Positions 18,569 through 27,902 of a DNA stretch of 63,752 bases are shown here, one piece after another. The position numbers were made by a program, and so were the translations under genes. The stretch spans positions 1 to 63,752 of the forward strand of contig JAJFUS010000055.1 of assembly GCA_021372295.1 (NCBI GenBank), given 5' to 3'. The notes beneath the pieces were generated by a model. That model was not told where the DNA came from. It worked only from the letters and a program-made list of their open reading frames with translations, and made no database searches. Positions within the stretch are counted from its first letter, which is position 1; each line of letters opens with the position of its first letter. The DNA is from a bacterium. GTDB taxonomy: Bacteria; Armatimonadota; UBA5829.

Positions 18569-19744
18569 TCAGGCGCTCTTTCTTCTTCCGGCAAATCCCA
18601 GCATTCCAACTCCGAAGCTGGCTAATGCCAACAGACTGGAGGGCTCGGGAACGGGTAGGTTGGCTGCGTCGAACGAGGCGAAACTTGTTATCGAACCTGT
18701 TGAGGCGCTGCCTGCAAGGCTCCATGATGACGTGTCGAGCGCACCTGCGATCCCGGCATTGGGTCGGCTGAACCACAGTGTTGAGCCGTCTTCAGATGCT
18801 ATGCACTTGAAGCCGCCGGTGTAGTCGGTCGCGCTGAGCGATAATGTGCCCACTTGGGATACGCTGCCGTCGCCGGCAATCCGGTATTTCAGCGCCGTCG
18901 GGGTGCCGCCTGAGGTTGCTCCGATAATGGCGAGGTAGTCGGTGTCTCCAATACTGAACTTAGTGATATCCGTCGGATTGAAACCGCTCAGAGCTTGGGT
19001 CGATATGTTGGTTCCGGAGATGCTGCCTATGCTAATAGCGCCTGAATTTGTATATTCGAGAGTCGAGCTTACCACATAGGTATAGTCATCTGTTGCGGCC
19101 ACTGCTGTGGGATAGCGCGGGGTGTTGCTCGCATCCATTTCAAGGCTTGTGGTTGCTCCGACGTTGCCGCCGCTTAGTGTCGTAATATAGCTTCCGCCGA
19201 TGGGTTTAACATACTCATTCTGGCTGATTATTACGCCTGTGCTGCCGGATGCGGCTACGTCGGCGAACAGAGAATGACTGTAAGAACTGCTTGTGATTGA
19301 GCCAATGCTCGGCGTTGCGCTGAGGCTGGAGAGATATGCGTAGCTTGCGGAGCCGGACGAATTGCCGGCGACATATATACTTTTGTTTGAACCGATTGCT
19401 ATCGAGCCGGCTTTATATACTGACGAAAGCGAAATTGTCTTTTTCAGTGTTGCGGCATAGTTGCCGCTGGAACAAGTCAGATCGTACACGCGCAGTGAAC
19501 TGCCTGAGCTGCTGGTTTCGGTGACGAGCACCGTATCGTTGTCGTACATAGCGATGTCGCGGCTCCACGTGCTGCTGCCCAGATTGCAGATCTGAGTGCT
19601 GGTCATAGTCGAGCCGCTTTGTTGGATTACATACAGTGCTGATGAGCTGGCGGCGAGCGCGTATTGGTTGGCCGAAGCCGCGCCGCAGGTCGCAAGTAGC
19701 AGCAACGCCGGTATTCCAAGTTTTGTGATTATTTTATTGTCCAT
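18569..19744 (-). CDS. PEP-CTERM sorting-domain protein
   Basis: 391 residues. It has a signal peptide (MDNKIITKLGIPALLLLATCGAASA) and a C-terminal tripartite sorting tail: VPEPSSLLAL, a hydrophobic helix and a basic GRRKSA end. That tail is the PEP-CTERM signal processed by exosortase/XrtA. The middle is Ser/Thr/Tyr-rich with repeated strands resembling a beta-propeller (YVVSST, SIAIGSNKSIYVAG). The ATG at 19744 is preferred over the longer frame because AGGGGGAA precedes it and a clean signal peptide follows. No exosortase is seen in the window. It lies on the strand opposite to all surrounding pilus genes, so it looks like an independent insertion into the locus or a later arrival. Confidence 0.9.
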   Translation of the reverse strand: MDNKIITKLGIPALLLLATCGAASANQYALAASSSALYVIQQSGSTMTSTQICNLGSSTWSRDIAMYDNDTVLVTETSSSGSSLRVYDLTCSSGNYAATLKKTISLSSVYKAGSIAIGSNKSIYVAGNSSGSASYAYLSSLSATPSIGSITSSSYSHSLFADVAASGSTGVIISQNEYVKPIGGSYITTLSGGNVGATTSLEMDASNTPRYPTAVAATDDYTYVVSSTLEYTNSGAISIGSISGTNISTQALSGFNPTDITKFSIGDTDYLAIIGATSGGTPTALKYRIAGDGSVSQVGTLSLSATDYTGGFKCIASEDGSTLWFSRPNAGIAGALDTSSWSLAGSASTGSITSFASFDAANLPVPEPSSLLALASFGVGMLGFAGRRKSA

Positions 19745-19767
19745 TGATGTTCCCCCTGGCGCATGTA

Positions 19768-19826
19768 TCAATATTACATGTGCACAATTCGTGCCAATGT
19801 CGTAAGGCAGAGGTTGATGGTATAAT
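19768..19826. promoter_or_regulatory. Divergent promoter region between PEP-CTERM gene and giant propeller gene
   Basis: On the plus strand a perfect TATAAT at 19821-19826 lies 85 bp before the ATG at 19912; its -35 is poor. On the minus strand TTGGCA (19797-19792) and TATTGA (19773-19768) are 18 bp apart, upstream of the PEP-CTERM start. Both genes have strong ribosome-binding sites. Confidence 0.45.
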
Positions 19827-19911
19827 GTGTGCTTGCTGGAGGCGTTTGAACGGAACAATTGATATATAGGCAAAGTCGAATGAATGGTATCGGATCAATC
19901 GGAGGATCTTC

Positions 19912-22900
19912 ATGATGAGAAGTAAAGTCGGCTTTCTTACTTCATTGGTTATCATAACAGTCGCTATGACTGTGCTGTTGAATTATTCGTGGGCGGGCAC
20001 AGGCGCCGTCACCAGCGGCTCCGCGTCACCGGTGTGGCCGACGTATCACGCGGATGCCATGCACACCGGAAACAACTCCACATCTACAGATCTCACGAAT
20101 CCTGCTACGCTTGGTCTGATATGGGTGTTCCCGCGCGCGGACACTGCATTAGCGTCCGAAAGTGATTCGATTAATGATCAGGCGATTATAGATAGTGATG
20201 TCTGGACTCCCGATGCCAGCGTGGATGCTTATGGCGATACTGCAAATGCGGACGATGAGTATCCATTTTACTACGCGCCTGCATTGCCTTCAGGCAGCAC
20301 CGCAACTGGTACCGCCACGTGGACTCCCAGCAGCGCGCTGACGGCGGGCTACTATTACATTTACGTGTGGGTTCCCACAGCGCAAAGCGAAACTTATTCA
20401 TACACAGAAACCGCTGTTTACACGGTATACGACGATACCGGAACCACAGATGTGACATTCGATCAGACTGCCGGCGGTAGTTGGCAGCTTCTCTCCGACA
20501 CACAGTTTACATTCAAAAGCTTTTCCAATGTGCACAAGGTCGTGCTTTCCAACGTGACCGGCGATGAAACGATTGATTCCGACATCCGCGTTGCGGCAGA
20601 CGCCATTAAGTTTGTCAAGGGTTCGGGCATGGAAATATACGGCTCGCCCGTCAGTGCGACTATTAATTATACGTGGACTCATGATCCAAACTGGGACCCG
20701 GCGCCGTATAACGATGATGATGGAAACTATGTGGATGTTGATGCGGATGAAGCACAAGCAGAATTCGGTACGCAGAGTGACTACGACGGCATCTGCCCGG
20801 TGGTATACGTGGGGAGTGTGGAAAAGCCCATCACTATCGATGACGACGCTCCGAATACGGGAGCCGTTTATTGCGTAAACAGCGTTACCCCTGTAAACAC
20901 TCCTCTTGCCAATAACGACAACTATCGTGAACTTTCGGAAGAGTTGGGCACGGCCATTTGGCGCTATCCGGCGCGCATAGGTGATAAGTCCAGCTACGAT
21001 CATTCCGCCACCAGAAACCGTGATCCATTGGAAGGGCCTATACAGGGCGGCATTTATGCCTCGCCAACCCTTGCGACATTGTCGGACGGCACCAAAGTAT
21101 GTTATGTCGCCGGTCAGGACCGGCAAGTATATGCTTTGAACGCCGAGACCGGCAGGCTGATCTGGAAAGGCCCCGGGATGACCGTCAGCGAGAGTGGGGC
21201 TGTGGTAGGTGGCGATCCTGCGTCAGTCTGGGTGAATGCTTCCGGCTTGGATGAAGCATTCGGCGGCAACATGGCTTACACGACTAACAGCAGCGCTATT
21301 CCGATGAGATGGGATTTCGGTACGCATCGAGAAAATACTCGATATAACGAAGGCAATATTAACGGCGAGGGCTGGGCGTATTCGGTTTATGTCTGGATCC
21401 CCCCGGCTACAAGCGAGTCGATCACGCGTGGAACCGGGACATATACAATTACCTCTGAAAATGATCCGGTCAGTGTCAAGGTCGATCAATCGGACGTATC
21501 CAATCAGGGCAGATGGGTGCAGATCGGCAATTCCTACTTCAATGTCAAACAAGTGAGTTTGGAAAAATCTTACAGCGACACCACGATGATTGTCGCGGAT
21601 GCTGTTATGATCGTCCCTAACACTATCGGCTCATTCGGTTATTCCAGTCCGGTGGTGGATGTCACGAAGAAGATTGGTGATACCAGTGTTTCTGGTACAG
21701 CAACCAAGGTTTTCGCGGTCACGGAAACGGGACGCGCATTGTGCTTCAACGCGGCTGGCACCACGCCGGCAGCGGGCATTACGTCGGATGAAGCACTTTG
21801 CATGGTCAACTGGATATACCCGAGGATTCGCAACACGAAAAGTGTGACCGGCAGCGATACTGCTGACGCGGACCCGATGGACTCCGTGGGCGCAACCCCC
21901 GCGTACTGGGCAAACGGCACAACCCCTCTGCTTTTCCTGGCGGATATTAATTCTGACGATGATATCGGCCATGTTTACTGTATTGATGTGACCACCGGCA
22001 AGGAGAAGTGGAATTATTACGACGATACCGCGGGCACAGATGAATATGGCGGAAAAATCGGTTTGGGCGGGTTCACTTGCTCGCCTACGGTGGATGATGC
22101 GGTTGTGGGCAAAGAACAGATATTTATCGGTTCCACCAGTGGATATTTCTATTGCCTCAACGCTAATGCTGCTAAGGACGCGTCCTATAAGCAGATATTG
22201 AACTGGAGATACCCCGAGAAGAACACATCGACGCCTCTTGGGGCGTTCAGGTATTCGACGCCTGTGGTGGGCGATGCTTACGCGTCTGATGGTGCTGCTT
22301 CCAACTCAATCCATCGAGTATGGGTAGGCAGTGATGAAGGGCTGATCTACAGCTTTGACGCCAGGCCGGGCACTACAACAGACCCAGACGACCGCCGGCT
22401 GTATGTCAGTTATGGGACAGACTCCAGTGATTCCAACACGACTTACAGATATCCTCACCCGGCGGGCATATATTACTTCGAATCTGATGCTTACTCGGCA
22501 TTAAGGGGCGCCATCGCGGTTGATGCTGCTGAATCTGTAACGGAATATGTCAGCAGCTACAATTTCTCCGGCGGCTCGAAGGACACTGAGAACTCACAAG
22601 ATCATAAAGTCTATAACTCCAAGACCATGTACGCCGGTGATATGGCGGGCGTGTTACATTGGTACAGCGCCGACTCCGGCCGTAGCGACTGGTATGACCA
22701 GAAAGATGAAGATGATGAAGATGAAGATAATACAAAAGGCCAGAACTATAATAGCTATCAGTTTGAAGGAGAGTTGTTCGCATCGCCCAACATCACTAAC
22801 TTCGACTACAAGAGCGGCAACAACATCAGCTATGTATATGTGGCCAGCACGGCCGGTTGGGTAGGTGCATTTTCGGATGACGACGGCGCTTGGGGCGGCA

Positions 22901-25900
22901 CCTGGGCGGGCGGACTCTATCCGTTTGACGGCATAGCTGACGGCTCTCGATACGTAACAAATCTGGCTTCGGATACGGACTTGCAGTTCGATATCTTCAA
23001 GAAATCGTTCTATGATGGCTCCAAAGGCAAAAGTGCCGAAACCAGTTTGGCGTCGAATCCTAATTATTACACTCCGTATGATACAACATACGGTATCGAT
23101 TGGGATAATTTTACAAGTAATCCGTGGTCTGTCAGCCCAGAAATGAAACTGCTGGATACGTCCGGTATTACCAGGCCGGTCGATCCGGCTGACCCTAACT
23201 ACTCTGCTTTGTGCGATACATTTGATGACTTGCTAAATGACAAACTTCTTGAGGAAGCCTATGATCAGCGCAAATACGCTTTTGATTTGACCAGTCGCAG
23301 AGGAAGCGATACTCCGGTCTATTATGAGTGGGGCGAAAGCATATATGTCGCTTTGTGGAACCTGCCATCGAAAGCCTACCTGTCAAGCGTAAGAATTACC
23401 GCAGGCAAAGGCACAAGAGACAGCAGTGTATCAAATACAAAGAAGTACTACAAAGTTCTTGATGACCCGGACGGCAATAATCCCACCTCAGCGCCTGTGC
23501 TCACGTGGGGCGCCGGGGGCACGGTTGAGCGCGGTTATGCCTATGGCAAATACGATATCAAGTACAATAATTCCCCGACTCCGGGTACAGGTTGGGTTGT
23601 TAAGGCGGATATCAGTTTCTACAAGACTTCAGCCAAGAAGTCTGTCACAAGAACAACCATTCCAATCTCCAAACTAAGAGGCGGGTCTCCCTACAAGCCG
23701 TTTGTCGCTGACGGAACTTATCAAAGGCAGATTATTGGGATCAACAATCCTCTTGCCATCAAGGATGACAGAAATTACGATAACGAGGGCACTTCGGTTT
23801 CTTTGGCATGGCCGAATACCTCCGCCGTCGTAAACAACTGTTTCGCGACTGTTGGATCCCAATGGGCTCATAACGGGTATTCTCGAGATGAACCCGAGGC
23901 TCATTACAACGGCAACGCCTATGTGGACAGTGACGGAAACTACAATCTTGAGAAGAAACCCACGATTAACTTGGGCCTCGCAAATCATGGCGCGATTACT
24001 CGTCAGGCCAGGTTGTGGGTGATGGACAGAAGTGCTGTCGGTGTTACCACGACCAGCAGCAGCAGGACCAAAAAACTGGAAAAGTTCCGCGTTACCGCAG
24101 GCGAGCTTAGGTTCAATAAGACGCCGACGGATACCACCGGCGAAAGTACTATAGCAGCGTCAGGCGGTGTTAAGTTTCCCTGGGAGTTTGGGATTGGTTC
24201 TTCGGATTATCCCAGTATATATAAGCAGCGCCAGGATTATGTCAAAGCGAGTGACGGCGGCGATCCATCAAACGACAGCACCAAGCTGCCGGCTCTGTAC
24301 GATTACGGTAGCACGGGAGAATACGACAATGCAGCTAACCCCAGCATTCTGGTGCCGGATAGCATATTCGTGTCCGTGGACGTTCCGCGCTTTCAGCCGG
24401 CAAACTACGCTTCATTTCAGGAGACTATTTCCAACATAACTACAGACAAAAGAACCGGCTATAGCCGCGGTATGAAAGCCTATATTGATTCAGACGGCAA
24501 GAACGGATGGACCAGCGCCAATGAAACAAGTGGAGGCACGAAGAAAGAGGAGGCATATCGCCGGTTCTATATGGGGGTGAGGGTTCCGCCCGATCCTAAG
24601 ATCGAGGTTGAGGAGCGTTTGATCGACGTGGGCAAAGCGCCTCACGGTCTGGGCGAAGGACTCAATGAGTTCAGCGCGTATAACCCATCGGATGAGGTCA
24701 GCCAGTGGTTCAAGAAAGTGACGATCAGGAACGCTGGAAACGTTAATCTTCCCAGAATGTATATAGGCCGCACAACTCCGATGTTCAGCGACCAGGCGGG
24801 CAGCAATTCTCCTCTGCCGGGCGGTTCGATCACGAGTTCACTGGATTATTACGACCCAATTTTCCAGAGGGCGAAAAATGAACCGTTTGTCACCGTCTAC
24901 AATGGTACTAATTACGGCTATACTCTCACGAAGGCCAGAGTAGGCGATCCTGATCCTACCGAGTTGACCATTCCCGACCAGCGCAAGTGGGATATGGACT
25001 ACAACTATACAAAGGCTTCCACAAACGCGGCGATTGATGATCTTAACACCACATTCGGCAGTAATGTTGCCGATGATGAACCGCTGCCTGTGAAAGTGGG
25101 AGTGAGAGTGCCTCTGACCCAGCCGGTCGGCACGTACTACAGCTATGATAATTACTACGGTGTCCCTTATGTGTCGGTGTTTTGCGATACTTGGGTACAA
25201 GATGGCTTGCTGAATTCCGGCAATGAGCCTTATGCCGAGACCAGCTTCCAACTTAAAGTGAGCGTTCGCGAAAATCAGCTTACCGGCGGCGTGACTCCAT
25301 ATACCCTGCCGCAGATAGACATTCCCCAAACCGAGGATGCTAACGGCAATGGTCTTCTGGATGACGGTGAAGATAATGGCTCTCTGGGAACGACCGGCCA
25401 GCTCGACGACTTCACGCCGAGGGTGGGGGACGCCACTCCTGCAGCTTTCAAAGTGCCCGCGTCAGGCAGTGCCTCATCGGGTGGCGCGAATGCCAACGAG
25501 GGTAATGTATATCTTTTCTGGTCGAGCAACAGACTGCTGGATTCCACCGCGCAGAATAGCTATTATCCGGATTGGGCGACTCCTTCCGATGCGAGATATA
25601 CATCTTTTGCCAATGCGCCATGGTTTATCGACCGCGCCACCTTGACCTGGGACGACGGCTGGCAGACGGTAGGCGCTAATGCATCCAAACAGTGGTGGGA
25701 GACTTTGTCTCCAACGATTCCCTCTTTAAGCGATCAGTGGCCTACAACGACCGGTTTGATGGAGTGGCAGCCCGGTTACTATTCCGTGCGGCATCACTCG
25801 CCGGTAATTGCGCAGACTTTATCAACCACGCAGTCCGCGCCCACTGAGAATGCGTGGCTCGCATGGGTGGGTGTTGCTGATAAACAGGATTCCACCAGCG

Positions 25901-27714
25901 AGAAGGTCACGCAGGAACACCTGATCTTCTATACCAATGTGACCGGCGGCACGGTCGCCGGCACGAGTTCTCACATCAATCAGGACCCAGGAATGGTGAA
26001 GCGCTCGCCGAGCCTTTCGGTCTATGATGGCAGGATGTGGATGTTCTGGCAGGGCGGCGATAAGGGGAACTGGTCGATAAAGTATTCCACCAACGATACC
26101 ACCGGCTTCCCGTCTGATGGTTGGGCTGCTGAATCCACGCTGATGGTGCCAAGCTGCCTGACATCGGTAAGCTCGCCAAACTGCATACTGCGCAGGTTCT
26201 GGGGCAGTCTGAGCGGCAGTAGTGGCCCGAACTATATAAACGACGCAACCGGCAGAGAACTGCTGGATATAGTATATGCGGGAACCACCAAATACAATAA
26301 AAGTTCGGACATTCTTCTCGGCAGATACGCGGCTGTGAGTACGACTGATGCAACGACGACGGCGCTGCAAGACGCAATGCCGAGCGTGATCGCTCAGCCG
26401 CTGCCAAGGGTGTTTAATCAGGAGCTTAAACGTGACTCGCAGTATGGATATTACACGTCGCAGCACCTTGCCTGGATCAAGCCGGACACGGAGAACCCTG
26501 TTACAGACAGTTGGGGCAGGGCTAAATATCTCGAATATCTTCAATACCTCTCAGATAACAATTCTACTGCCGTGCCGGATGTGCCGTATATCAGGGTGTA
26601 TTTGCCCGAGGGGTATAAGCTGCCGGACGGAACTGAATTGTCAGAAGAAAGAGCAATCAGTGCCACCGACGGCAGTGTCTGGAGTATCGACAGCGACGGA
26701 GTGGACAACAGCGAGATTACTCCTGGAACTGCCATCACTCCGACGTACGATGATGCCACAGGTATATACACTTATGATTATCCAAACGGATCGGCCGCGC
26801 AGAGTGTTCTGGGAGAGATGCTGGTCGATTACTCGGCGGGCATAGTTCGGTTTAACAAGTCTTTGAACGAGGTAAAGGAGCTCGACAGTAACGGTAAGTT
26901 CGTCAAGTTCATATCTCCGCAGGTTCGGGCGGACTACACTCCGCGGACATGGCGCATAACGACCGATGCCGCAGTCGATAACAGCCCACGGGCGTTCATA
27001 GAGCGCACCAATATGAATACCACCGCCAATCCGGGAATGGGTAATTTTGCCGGAGATGCCGATAACGCTCCCGTGGACAGGCTGTGGGTGTTCTGGCGAA
27101 AAGCGGGGACAGGTGTCAATACCAGCACGATATATTATAAGACCTATCGCGTCGGTATAGACCTTGCCGCCCTCGGACACAAGCCGATACCGATGATTAC
27201 CGACTACTCCAAGTACGCTACAATGGGCAAAATCCCGGGCAATGTCGATTCAGATGCAAACCTGAGTGTGAGCAGCACAGCGCTTGGCCCGTGGGAGGTA
27301 AACCGCGCAGGCACCAAGATATACTTCAGCGAGGTCGACGAGCGGTACATGTCGCTGTTGAAATCGGGAAGTAAGGATGTGCTGGGAAACGGGCCATCTG
27401 CGATTACCATCACTTACAGACCGACCGGCGCGTCGGCGGATGTTACCGTGACTGCAAGAGATATTTATTGGATAGAAGAGATACCCGAACAGTCGCTTTT
27501 GGGCTTTTCGGCGGACGGCAACGTCAACGAAGGCAGCATATACGCATTTGCCGATCCCGACCCGGAATACTACAAGATCAACAATTATCTCACAGGAGAT
27601 GGAACATACGCGGCTCTTCTGTCTTCAAAGATATGGGTGTTTTGGACGAGCACCCGCGGCGGCACTTCTGATTTGTTCTGGGAGACATTAAGCCCGAACT
27701 TCGCCGCGAACTAA
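19912..27714 (+). CDS. Giant secreted propeller and carbohydrate-binding protein (2600 aa)
   Basis: GGAGG stands 6 bp before the ATG. A signal peptide (hydrophobic VGFLTSLVIITVAMTVLLNYSWA) is followed by PQQ-type blades (VYALNAETGRLIW, VYCIDVTTGKEKW, GYFYCLNANA, GLIYSFDARPG). Two golvesin/xanthan-lyase CBD-like domains interrupt the blades, at about residues 85-240 and 440-570, recognisable by GYYYIYVWVP / YSVYVWIPPATSES and ending in VAADAIKF / VADAVMIV. The C-terminal half has an EF-hand-like loop DANGNGLLDDGED at 1809-1821 and several WVFW motifs (RLWVFWRK, KIWVFWTST) like sialidase/BNR-type blades. No anchor is seen. It lies between the minor pilins and pilM, so it may be a pilus-associated adhesin or a secreted substrate. 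The function itself is unknown. Confidence 0.72.
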   Translation: MMRSKVGFLTSLVIITVAMTVLLNYSWAGTGAVTSGSASPVWPTYHADAMHTGNNSTSTDLTNPATLGLIWVFPRADTALASESDSINDQAIIDSDVWTPDASVDAYGDTANADDEYPFYYAPALPSGSTATGTATWTPSSALTAGYYYIYVWVPTAQSETYSYTETAVYTVYDDTGTTDVTFDQTAGGSWQLLSDTQFTFKSFSNVHKVVLSNVTGDETIDSDIRVAADAIKFVKGSGMEIYGSPVSATINYTWTHDPNWDPAPYNDDDGNYVDVDADEAQAEFGTQSDYDGICPVVYVGSVEKPITIDDDAPNTGAVYCVNSVTPVNTPLANNDNYRELSEELGTAIWRYPARIGDKSSYDHSATRNRDPLEGPIQGGIYASPTLATLSDGTKVCYVAGQDRQVYALNAETGRLIWKGPGMTVSESGAVVGGDPASVWVNASGLDEAFGGNMAYTTNSSAIPMRWDFGTHRENTRYNEGNINGEGWAYSVYVWIPPATSESITRGTGTYTITSENDPVSVKVDQSDVSNQGRWVQIGNSYFNVKQVSLEKSYSDTTMIVADAVMIVPNTIGSFGYSSPVVDVTKKIGDTSVSGTATKVFAVTETGRALCFNAAGTTPAAGITSDEALCMVNWIYPRIRNTKSVTGSDTADADPMDSVGATPAYWANGTTPLLFLADINSDDDIGHVYCIDVTTGKEKWNYYDDTAGTDEYGGKIGLGGFTCSPTVDDAVVGKEQIFIGSTSGYFYCLNANAAKDASYKQILNWRYPEKNTSTPLGAFRYSTPVVGDAYASDGAASNSIHRVWVGSDEGLIYSFDARPGTTTDPDDRRLYVSYGTDSSDSNTTYRYPHPAGIYYFESDAYSALRGAIAVDAAESVTEYVSSYNFSGGSKDTENSQDHKVYNSKTMYAGDMAGVLHWYSADSGRSDWYDQKDEDDEDEDNTKGQNYNSYQFEGELFASPNITNFDYKSGNNISYVYVASTAGWVGAFSDDDGAWGGTWAGGLYPFDGIADGSRYVTNLASDTDLQFDIFKKSFYDGSKGKSAETSLASNPNYYTPYDTTYGIDWDNFTSNPWSVSPEMKLLDTSGITRPVDPADPNYSALCDTFDDLLNDKLLEEAYDQRKYAFDLTSRRGSDTPVYYEWGESIYVALWNLPSKAYLSSVRITAGKGTRDSSVSNTKKYYKVLDDPDGNNPTSAPVLTWGAGGTVERGYAYGKYDIKYNNSPTPGTGWVVKADISFYKTSAKKSVTRTTIPISKLRGGSPYKPFVADGTYQRQIIGINNPLAIKDDRNYDNEGTSVSLAWPNTSAVVNNCFATVGSQWAHNGYSRDEPEAHYNGNAYVDSDGNYNLEKKPTINLGLANHGAITRQARLWVMDRSAVGVTTTSSSRTKKLEKFRVTAGELRFNKTPTDTTGESTIAASGGVKFPWEFGIGSSDYPSIYKQRQDYVKASDGGDPSNDSTKLPALYDYGSTGEYDNAANPSILVPDSIFVSVDVPRFQPANYASFQETISNITTDKRTGYSRGMKAYIDSDGKNGWTSANETSGGTKKEEAYRRFYMGVRVPPDPKIEVEERLIDVGKAPHGLGEGLNEFSAYNPSDEVSQWFKKVTIRNAGNVNLPRMYIGRTTPMFSDQAGSNSPLPGGSITSSLDYYDPIFQRAKNEPFVTVYNGTNYGYTLTKARVGDPDPTELTIPDQRKWDMDYNYTKASTNAAIDDLNTTFGSNVADDEPLPVKVGVRVPLTQPVGTYYSYDNYYGVPYVSVFCDTWVQDGLLNSGNEPYAETSFQLKVSVRENQLTGGVTPYTLPQIDIPQTEDANGNGLLDDGEDNGSLGTTGQLDDFTPRVGDATPAAFKVPASGSASSGGANANEGNVYLFWSSNRLLDSTAQNSYYPDWATPSDARYTSFANAPWFIDRATLTWDDGWQTVGANASKQWWETLSPTIPSLSDQWPTTTGLMEWQPGYYSVRHHSPVIAQTLSTTQSAPTENAWLAWVGVADKQDSTSEKVTQEHLIFYTNVTGGTVAGTSSHINQDPGMVKRSPSLSVYDGRMWMFWQGGDKGNWSIKYSTNDTTGFPSDGWAAESTLMVPSCLTSVSSPNCILRRFWGSLSGSSGPNYINDATGRELLDIVYAGTTKYNKSSDILLGRYAAVSTTDATTTALQDAMPSVIAQPLPRVFNQELKRDSQYGYYTSQHLAWIKPDTENPVTDSWGRAKYLEYLQYLSDNNSTAVPDVPYIRVYLPEGYKLPDGTELSEERAISATDGSVWSIDSDGVDNSEITPGTAITPTYDDATGIYTYDYPNGSAAQSVLGEMLVDYSAGIVRFNKSLNEVKELDSNGKFVKFISPQVRADYTPRTWRITTDAAVDNSPRAFIERTNMNTTANPGMGNFAGDADNAPVDRLWVFWRKAGTGVNTSTIYYKTYRVGIDLAALGHKPIPMITDYSKYATMGKIPGNVDSDANLSVSSTALGPWEVNRAGTKIYFSEVDERYMSLLKSGSKDVLGNGPSAITITYRPTGASADVTVTARDIYWIEEIPEQSLLGFSADGNVNEGSIYAFADPDPEYYKINNYLTGDGTYAALLSSKIWVFWTSTRGGTSDLFWETLSPNFAAN

Positions 27715-27752
27715 TCAGCAATATAGCGAGCCTATCGCGATCAGTCATTCTT

Positions 27753-27795
27753 GAGGAATCTGCTTTTTGAGATTTAGGCGCAAAGCAGATTCCTT
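27753..27795 (+). terminator. Terminator-like hairpin after the giant propeller gene
   Basis: AGGAATCTGCTTT (27754-27766) pairs exactly with AAAGCAGATTCCT (27782-27794) around a 15-nt loop. The T-run is short (CCTTGTTTC). It separates the propeller gene from the pilM promoter. Confidence 0.6.
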
Positions 27796-27833
27796 GTTTC
27801 GCTGGGAATGGCTGCGTGCGAGGGCAATGTTTG

Positions 27834-27863
27834 TTGACATAAAGCTGGGTTTGATGCTACGAT
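27834..27863 (+). promoter_or_regulatory. Sigma-70-type promoter of the pilMNOPQ genes
   Basis: A perfect -35 TTGACA (27834-27839), an 18-bp spacer and TACGAT (27858-27863) lie about 40 bp before the pilM start. This shows that pilM to pilQ form their own transcription unit. Confidence 0.65.
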
Positions 27864-27902
27864 ATTCCTCGTGCATAGCTCTGAGATTAGGAAGAATTAT
27901 AT

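Noticed and set aside
19745..19873. 43-residue N-terminal extension of the PEP-CTERM protein
   Set aside because: A ribosome-binding site and a classical signal peptide fit the ATG at 19744; the extension would cover the divergent promoter.
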